Shown piece after piece: positions 59,199 to 64,000 of a stretch of DNA of 64,000 bases. The DNA comes from CAYZMS01 sp964479625. Its GTDB lineage: Bacteria; Bacteroidota; Bacteroidia; Chitinophagales; Saprospiraceae. The stretch's first letter is position 1; every line of letters starts with the position of its first letter. The notes under the pieces are model-generated. The model saw nothing but the letters and a program-made list of their open reading frames with translations, had not been told where the DNA came from and made no database searches. A program made the translations under genes and the position numbers. The stretch covers positions 124,001 through 188,000 of the forward strand of contig CAYZMS010000003.1 in assembly GCA_964479625.1 (NCBI GenBank), written 5' to 3'.

Positions 59199-60848
59199 AT
59201 GAACCGATTATTTCTACTCCTTCTACTGGGGACAACCGGAGTGTTGCCCCTTTCCGCTCAGCAATGTCTTTCCGGGAATTGCCATAATGGCAATGGTGTC
59301 TACCTTTACAAAAGTGGTGCCCGGTATATCGGGGGCTTCAACCGAAGTCAGCGAGATGGTTTCGGTACCTGCTTTTATACCAATGGCGATAAATATACCG
59401 GCTATTGGAATAAAGATCTCCAACATGGAGAAGGCATACGCTACTCTCCCAAGGGCAGGGAAATGCGCGGTGTCTGGAGGCAGGGAAAACTCGTACGGGA
59501 AGAGCTCAACCTCGTTCTGGATCCATACGGTGCCGCGCGAAATGTACAAACAGGTTGTATATCGGGAGATTGTAAAGCCGGGACTGGTATCTATATCTAT
59601 CCAGATGGGACCATATACAGCGGGGAGTTCTGGCACGGTCGGCGAAACGGCACCGGCATCTGTTATTATGCCGACAACAGTCGCTACCAGGGAAGTTGGG
59701 AAAATGATCTTCCCAACGGGAATGGCACCATGACCTATGTAGGGGGCAATAAAACTACCGGTTACTGGAGCCAGGGCCGTTTGAGCCGGGTGGCTCAGGC
59801 CAGGTCAGCTCCGGCAGCTAAAAAGAAGGGTTGTATAGAAGGGGATTGTACCAATGGGTTCGGGACTTTTCAATACGAGGATGGCAGTAAATACACCGGC
59901 GCCTTTAGGGCAGGTTACCCCAATGGGCATGGAGCCATTTTCTATCCGGGTGGAGAGCGCTTTGTCGGGATGATGCAGGACGGAAAACTCCACGGCAAGG
60001 GAACGCTTTACTATGCCGATGGCCGTACCATTGCTGGCTACTGGGAAAACGGGAAATACGTTCAAAGCGGAAATATGGAGGCCCCTAAGCCATTTGCTGA
60101 TCCTCAACCAGAGCAGGAGCCCGAACGGAAGGTCAAGATCTGGGCTGTGATCATAGGTGTTTCTACTTATGAGCACATGAAAGTGTTGCGCTATACCGAT
60201 GACGATGCCTATCGCTTTTTCGCCTTTTTGAAAAGTCCGCAAGGCGGGGCAGTAGCCGACGAACAGATCAAGATACTCATTGATGAGGATGCCACGCACA
60301 GAAAGATCCTTCAAAACATGCGGCAGGTTTTCGGACGAGCCGGGGAGAATGATCTGGTGGTCCTTTACTTCTCTGGTCATGGGCTGCCTGGTGCCTTCCT
60401 GCCGATTGACTTCGACGGGTACAACAACAAGCTTTTTCATCAGGAAATCAACCAGATCATGACGCAGAGCCGTGCGCGTTATAAGTTATGTATAGCCGAC
60501 GCTTGTCATTCGGGCAGTATGCTAGCTTCCCGTTCTGGTGATATAGACGAATATTTGGTCGACAATTACTACCGCACCCTGGCCCAGGCACAGCCCGGTA
60601 CCGCACTCATAATGTCCTCCAAATCAGAGGAAACCTCTCTGGAGGCCAGTGGCCTCAGGCAAGGCGTTTTCTCCCATTACCTCATCCGAGGTCTGAAGGG
60701 CGATGCAGACATCAACAAGGATAGGGATGTGACTATCCAGGAACTATTCAATTTCGTCTATCATCAGGTGCGCCACTATACTGGGAATCTGCAATCACCC
60801 ATTATTCGAGGGGATTATGATCGGGAGATGGTCATCTCAAAATATTAG
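59199..60848 (+). CDS. Secreted MORN-repeat caspase-family protein 2
   Basis: 549 residues, paralogue of the previous gene. Signal peptide MNRLFLLLLLGTTGVLPLSA. MORN repeats in three blocks each opened by a short Cys pair (CLSGNCHNGNGVYLY, CISGDCKAGTGIYIY, CIEGDCTNGFGTFQY), then the caspase domain from about 310: IWAVIIGVSTYEHMKVLRYTDDDAY, His394 in YFSGHGLPG, Cys436 in ADACHSGS. Acid-rich linker KPFADPQPEQEPERK lies between. Both dyads are intact, so both may be active peptidases; C14 bacterial enzymes usually cut after Arg or Lys. Confidence 0.9.
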   Translation: MNRLFLLLLLGTTGVLPLSAQQCLSGNCHNGNGVYLYKSGARYIGGFNRSQRDGFGTCFYTNGDKYTGYWNKDLQHGEGIRYSPKGREMRGVWRQGKLVREELNLVLDPYGAARNVQTGCISGDCKAGTGIYIYPDGTIYSGEFWHGRRNGTGICYYADNSRYQGSWENDLPNGNGTMTYVGGNKTTGYWSQGRLSRVAQARSAPAAKKKGCIEGDCTNGFGTFQYEDGSKYTGAFRAGYPNGHGAIFYPGGERFVGMMQDGKLHGKGTLYYADGRTIAGYWENGKYVQSGNMEAPKPFADPQPEQEPERKVKIWAVIIGVSTYEHMKVLRYTDDDAYRFFAFLKSPQGGAVADEQIKILIDEDATHRKILQNMRQVFGRAGENDLVVLYFSGHGLPGAFLPIDFDGYNNKLFHQEINQIMTQSRARYKLCIADACHSGSMLASRSGDIDEYLVDNYYRTLAQAQPGTALIMSSKSEETSLEASGLRQGVFSHYLIRGLKGDADINKDRDVTIQELFNFVYHQVRHYTGNLQSPIIRGDYDREMVISKY

Positions 60849-61180
60849 AAAGTAGAGGCTACCCCTCAGCGTATTCGGTGAATTTATCCGCTTACCGTTA
60901 AGGTCGGGACTGCGCCTTTCGATTTAATGTGGAGACGCTTAGCCTACACAGCTCAATTAAGCGAACGATCTCCATTGGATGGCCCGCATTCGAAAAGGTA
61001 GTCGGCTTTACATTTCCCCCCACCTAACGAGAAAGTTAGTTCCTTCCTCTTTCCCCTATGGAACGGTAAAAGCCTTTTATTTTTTAATCAATGCAACTTA
61101 GTTGCATTAAGTATTGTAATGATTATATTTACTCTCTGAAATAAGTTTAAGCCGGCTCAATAGTTAGAAAGATTTATTAA
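60849..61180 (+). other. Intergenic region upstream of the COG0523 cluster
   Basis: 332 bases. It contains the palindrome at 61090-61108. No gene or tRNA is seen. No exact TAnnTTTG box is found close to the start at 61181. Confidence 0.4.
61090..61108. promoter_or_regulatory. 19-bp palindromic operator, possible Zur box
   Basis: AATGCAACTTAGTTGCATT is a perfect palindrome around a central T, 72 bases before a COG0523 GTPase gene. COG0523/DUF1826 clusters are often under the zinc regulator Zur in other bacteria, and the site has the size and symmetry of a Fur-family box. Whether the regulator is Zur is inference. Confidence 0.6.
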
Positions 61181-62194
61181 ATGGCAAGTAAACTCCCTGT
61201 CACTCTCATAACCGGTTTTTTAGGATCCGGGAAGACGACTGTTCTCAATCACTTTATTCGCGAGCAGGCGGATGAACGTGTATTGGTGATCGAAAATGAA
61301 GTGGGGCAGACCAATGTGGACGGTGCCCTGCTGGAGAAGGGGGTAGACGAGGTGGTTGAGCTTACTGCGGGCTGCCTTTGTTGCTCCTTGTCTGACGGTT
61401 TGCTGGATGCCTTGGAAGTGATCAGCACAAAACAAAACGAGCTTGATCGGTTGGTGATAGAAACTACCGGGGTAGCAGATCCAAGTTCCATCGTCCAGGT
61501 GTTTTTGGCAGATGCTAACGTGGGGCGTTTTTTCGAACTGGAGCAGGTGATCTGCGTAGCAGATGCCGGTCTGATAGAAGATTGGCTGGAAGAAACGGAA
61601 GAAGCCTTGCGCCAGCTTGTTATGGCAGATATTATTTTGCTGAACAAAGCCGATACGGTCAGCCCGCATTATTTACAGAAAATGACCCGGCACTTGCAGA
61701 CGATCAATCCGCACGCACTCGTGCTGCAAGGGGAAAACGGCCGTTTTCCCATCGCTCAAATGCTTCAAACGAAAACCAGCGATGCGCAGTCTTTTGAAAA
61801 AAGACTAGCGTGTATCGATAGTCAAGGGGAGCTAGGGGGCAAAGAAACGCTAGGTGTTGAAGGCAACCGCCATAAGGTCAATACCTTTACCTTGGTTTTC
61901 GACCAGCCTTTTGTCCTTAATGATCATTTTTCCCTGCAATTATTTCGCCTGGTGAACCTGTACAGGGGCCAGGTTTACCGCATTAAGGGGATTCTCCACG
62001 TCCATAATTACCCTAGGCGGGTGATTTTACAATCGGTAAGGACCAATTGTGTGCTTACCGATGGTTCTTCCTGGCAAGAAGGGGAGACTAGGGTAAGCAA
62101 ATTGGTTTTTATCGGCCGGGGATTGAAAAAGGAGGCTTTTGCCAGGATGTTCAATCGTTTCACCGAAAAAAAAGAGCATGGATCAAGCGCTTGA
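61181..62194 (+). CDS. COG0523-family GTPase (zinc metallochaperone type)
   Basis: 337 residues. P-loop GFLGSGKTT near 12-20, the CxCC metal motif in GCLCCSLSDGLLD near 63-75, and the GTP-specificity motif LLNKAD. A C-terminal CobW-C domain has INTFTLVFDQPFV-like strands and FRLVNLYRGQVYRIKGILHV. Such GTPases load metal, chiefly zinc in the YeiR/ZNG1 groups. A palindromic operator precedes it, and a second copy of the family lies 880 bp downstream. Confidence 0.88.
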   Translation: MASKLPVTLITGFLGSGKTTVLNHFIREQADERVLVIENEVGQTNVDGALLEKGVDEVVELTAGCLCCSLSDGLLDALEVISTKQNELDRLVIETTGVADPSSIVQVFLADANVGRFFELEQVICVADAGLIEDWLEETEEALRQLVMADIILLNKADTVSPHYLQKMTRHLQTINPHALVLQGENGRFPIAQMLQTKTSDAQSFEKRLACIDSQGELGGKETLGVEGNRHKVNTFTLVFDQPFVLNDHFSLQLFRLVNLYRGQVYRIKGILHVHNYPRRVILQSVRTNCVLTDGSSWQEGETRVSKLVFIGRGLKKEAFARMFNRFTEKKEHGSSA

Positions 62195-62381
62195 GTTATC
62201 CTTTGGTAAGTGGTTTGTGAAGGTAGGTTCCATCGTCCTGGTAATCGGTCATCTCAAAAATTATCGCCATTGTCGGCAGGATAAGGGACAGCTAAGGGGC
62301 TTAAGAGGAAAGCCAGGGGTATTTGTTGATGAAGGCGGCATAGCAATAAATCTATTCTTTAAAATACCAAATAAGCAATGA
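62178..62381 (+). CDS. Small ORF between COG0523 and DUF1826 genes
   Basis: 67 residues starting MDQALELSFGKWFVKVGSIVL. It overlaps the preceding gene by 17 bp and its stop overlaps the next start by 4 bp (ATGA). This tight spacing is the main evidence that it is real. No signal or known domain; the basic middle (NYRHCRQDKGQLRGLRGK) is followed by VFVDEGGIAIN. Function unknown. Confidence 0.4.
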   Translation: MDQALELSFGKWFVKVGSIVLVIGHLKNYRHCRQDKGQLRGLRGKPGVFVDEGGIAINLFFKIPNKQ

Positions 62382-63025
62382 TAGAGACAAGACCTTTATA
62401 TACTTATAAAAATGCAGCCATTGGGCCAAATAAAGGGATATTACGGGATATTCATTTGCCCTCTAAAAATATTGCGATCTATAAGCGCAATATCGACTCC
62501 CTAAAAACAGAGCTTTTTGAAATTGCCGCCAAAACGATTGAATTTCGGGCAAAGGGCAAGATGGAAGAAATCCGAAAGCTGTTGGAAGAATATCTTTGTA
62601 GCCATCAACCTGGGTTTCCTGCTCTATTTAGAGATGCTTTTGCCTTACTGGAATTATTCGAAGAAATCACTCAAGCATCTTCTTTCGGTCTGTTATTGAC
62701 TACAGTGAACACAGATATGTGTCGCCGCTTCCACACAGATATTAATGATTTACGACTACTTTGTACCTATGTTGGGCCAGGCACCCTTTGGGTGCCGGAT
62801 GAGGTAGTCGATTTCGAGTCTTTTTCATCAAAGAGGGATGATCCGGAAAAATATTTAGACCCTCAGCAAATACAGCGAGTCCAAACAGGAGATGTAGCCA
62901 TTTTGAAGGGCGCCCTTTATCCAGAGGCTGAACCCATTCTTCATCGTAGTCCTGCTATTGAGGAGCAGGAGGAAAAGCGGCTCCTGTTGAGGATCGATAC
63001 CGGTGCTGCTCATTTCATTTTTTAA
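62378..63025 (+). CDS. DUF1826 protein
   Basis: 215 residues. The DUF1826 core is in the C-terminal half: LTTVNTDMCRRFHTDINDLRLLCTYVGPGTLWVPDE and VQTGDVAILKGALYP followed by ILHRSPAIE. The His, Asp and Cys pattern suggests a metal-binding cupin-like fold. DUF1826 genes are often next to COG0523 GTPases, as here, pointing to zinc homeostasis. Translationally coupled to the small ORF before it. Confidence 0.82.
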   Translation: MIETRPLYTYKNAAIGPNKGILRDIHLPSKNIAIYKRNIDSLKTELFEIAAKTIEFRAKGKMEEIRKLLEEYLCSHQPGFPALFRDAFALLELFEEITQASSFGLLLTTVNTDMCRRFHTDINDLRLLCTYVGPGTLWVPDEVVDFESFSSKRDDPEKYLDPQQIQRVQTGDVAILKGALYPEAEPILHRSPAIEEQEEKRLLLRIDTGAAHFIF

Positions 63026-63073
63026 AGTAGCATACGCAAGGTCTACATGAAAATATCTTAAAAAAAAATCACT

Positions 63074-64000
63074 ATGCCACAAACAAGTAAACTCCCCGTA
63101 ACCGTACTGAGCGGTTTTTTAGGAGCTGGAAAAACGACTCTCCTGAATCACATTCTACATAATAAGGAAGGCCTGAAGGTTGCCGTGATCGTTAACGATA
63201 TGAGCGAAGTGAATGTGGATGCCGCCCTAGTGAAGAATGAAAATACCCTATCCCGCACCGAGGAAAAATTAGTGGAAATGAGCAATGGCTGTATCTGTTG
63301 CACTTTGCGCGAAGATCTGATGATAGAGGTGGAGCGGCTGGCCAAAGAAGATCGCTTTGATTATTTATTGATCGAAAGTACAGGAATCAGTGAACCTGTT
63401 CCTGTAGCGCAGACCTTTTCCTTTGTAGATGAGCAAAGTGGTATAGACCTTTCTCGCTTCAGCTATATTGACACCATGGTTACGGTGGTTGACGCCTTCA
63501 ACTTTTTCAAGGATTTTGGCAGCCCGGAAACCCTGATGGATAGAAATCTCACGGATATGGAAGGAGATTATCGGACCATCGTAAACCTGTTGACCGACCA
63601 AATTGAATTTGCCAACGTCATCATCCTAAACAAGACAGATCTAGTATCTCCAGAGCATTTGGGGGTTCTAAAAGCTGCTATTCATAAATTGAATCCAGGT
63701 GCAAAAATTATGGAATCTAGCTTCAGCAAAGTGGATCCTAAAGAAATTTTGCATACTGGCTTATTCAACTTTGAAGAGGCTGAACAAAGCGCAGGCTGGA
63801 TAGAAGAACTAAACAAGGGGGAACATACGCCGGAAACGGAAGAATACGGCATTGGCTCTTTTACGTTTCGCTCGAAAAGACCTTTTGATCCCGAATGCTT
63901 CTGGAATTATATACAATATCACTTCCCAAGGACCATTATAAGAAGTAAGGGCTTGTTCTGGTTGGCTTCCCGTCCAGGGCAGGCCCTGATCTGGAACCAG
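63074..64000 (+). CDS. Second COG0523-family GTPase, 3' end cut by the window edge
   Basis: 309 codons visible from ATG 63074 (MPQTSKLPVTVLSGFLGAGKTTLLNH). P-loop FLGAGKTT near 15-22, CxCC motif NGCICCTLREDL near 72-83, and VIILNKTDLV. The C-terminal domain begins (GIGSFTFRSKRPFDPECFW) and the frame is open to the window end. Resembles the YciC/ZigA subgroup of zinc metallochaperones. It differs from the GTPase at 61181, so the cluster codes for two distinct members. Confidence 0.9.
   Translation, partial: MPQTSKLPVTVLSGFLGAGKTTLLNHILHNKEGLKVAVIVNDMSEVNVDAALVKNENTLSRTEEKLVEMSNGCICCTLREDLMIEVERLAKEDRFDYLLIESTGISEPVPVAQTFSFVDEQSGIDLSRFSYIDTMVTVVDAFNFFKDFGSPETLMDRNLTDMEGDYRTIVNLLTDQIEFANVIILNKTDLVSPEHLGVLKAAIHKLNPGAKIMESSFSKVDPKEILHTGLFNFEEAEQSAGWIEELNKGEHTPETEEYGIGSFTFRSKRPFDPECFWNYIQYHFPRTIIRSKGLFWLASRPGQALIWNQ

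Noticed and set aside
1..64000. CRISPR arrays, insertion sequences, prophage genes
   Set aside because: No regularly spaced repeats, transposase motifs or phage structural genes were seen.

Overview
The window looks like a chromosomal segment from a Bacteroidota bacterium, most likely of the Saprospiria type. The grounds are a type IX secretion C-terminal tail, outer-membrane barrels without recognised homologues, an NagZ/beta-lactamase fusion, DUF4920 and DUF1826 proteins, and promoter -7 boxes of the form TAnnTTTG instead of TATAAT. The genus is inference. Most of the window is ordinary chromosome with closely spaced genes on both strands.

Layout. 1-8.5 kb: partial membrane protein, SLC13-type permease, barrel protein, lectin-OmpA chimera, type II NADH dehydrogenase with a DinB-like protein, glucan phosphorylase. 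8.5-12.8 kb: minus-strand operon of KdsD, a glycosidase-like lipoprotein and a large helical-repeat protein. 13-19.4 kb: RecQ, AroQ, an MsbA-like ABC exporter and a T9SS cargo protein. 19.7-25.9 kb: a diversity-generating retroelement (DGR). 26-34.5 kb: barrel protein, GH3/beta-lactamase fusion, LolC/E-type permease, GmhA, two cyclophilin lipoproteins, polyphosphate glucokinase. 34.6-44.3 kb: TPR protein, a sigma/membrane-regulator/Spy-like/EamA operon, CotH-type protein, acyltransferase, ABC exporter, RadC. 44.8-51.7 kb: RnpA, AccC-AccB-EfP-FabH, sodium-solute symporter, FKBP lipoprotein, LspA. 51.8-57 kb: DUF819 protein, GH113-like lipoprotein, M23 peptidase, an abnormal tRNA-like gene with several strong hairpins, HD phosphohydrolase, DUF4920. 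57.5-60.8 kb: two tandem secreted MORN-caspase proteins. 61-64 kb: palindromic operator followed by two COG0523 metallochaperone-type GTPases around a DUF1826 gene.

The outstanding system is the DGR. A 1312-residue cytoplasmic protein with a CHAT protease domain, a NACHT-type STAND ATPase, a leucine-rich-like stretch and a C-terminal FGE/C-type-lectin-fold domain ends in a 134-bp variable region (VR, 24008-24141). A near copy (template region, TR, 25757-25890) lies 1749 bp downstream, just after a DGR-type reverse transcriptase. The two differ at 14 positions, all of them adenines in the TR. All nine AAC/AAT codons of the TR are changed in the VR. An HRDC protein sits where the usual Avd accessory would be. 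A hairpin with a 4-nt loop follows the VR, and an 18-nt exact inverted repeat brackets the HRDC-RT-TR block. A small gene upstream resembles the EACC1 partners of bacterial conflict systems. The likely picture is an intracellular NLR-like sensor and executioner whose recognition surface is diversified by mutagenic retrohoming.
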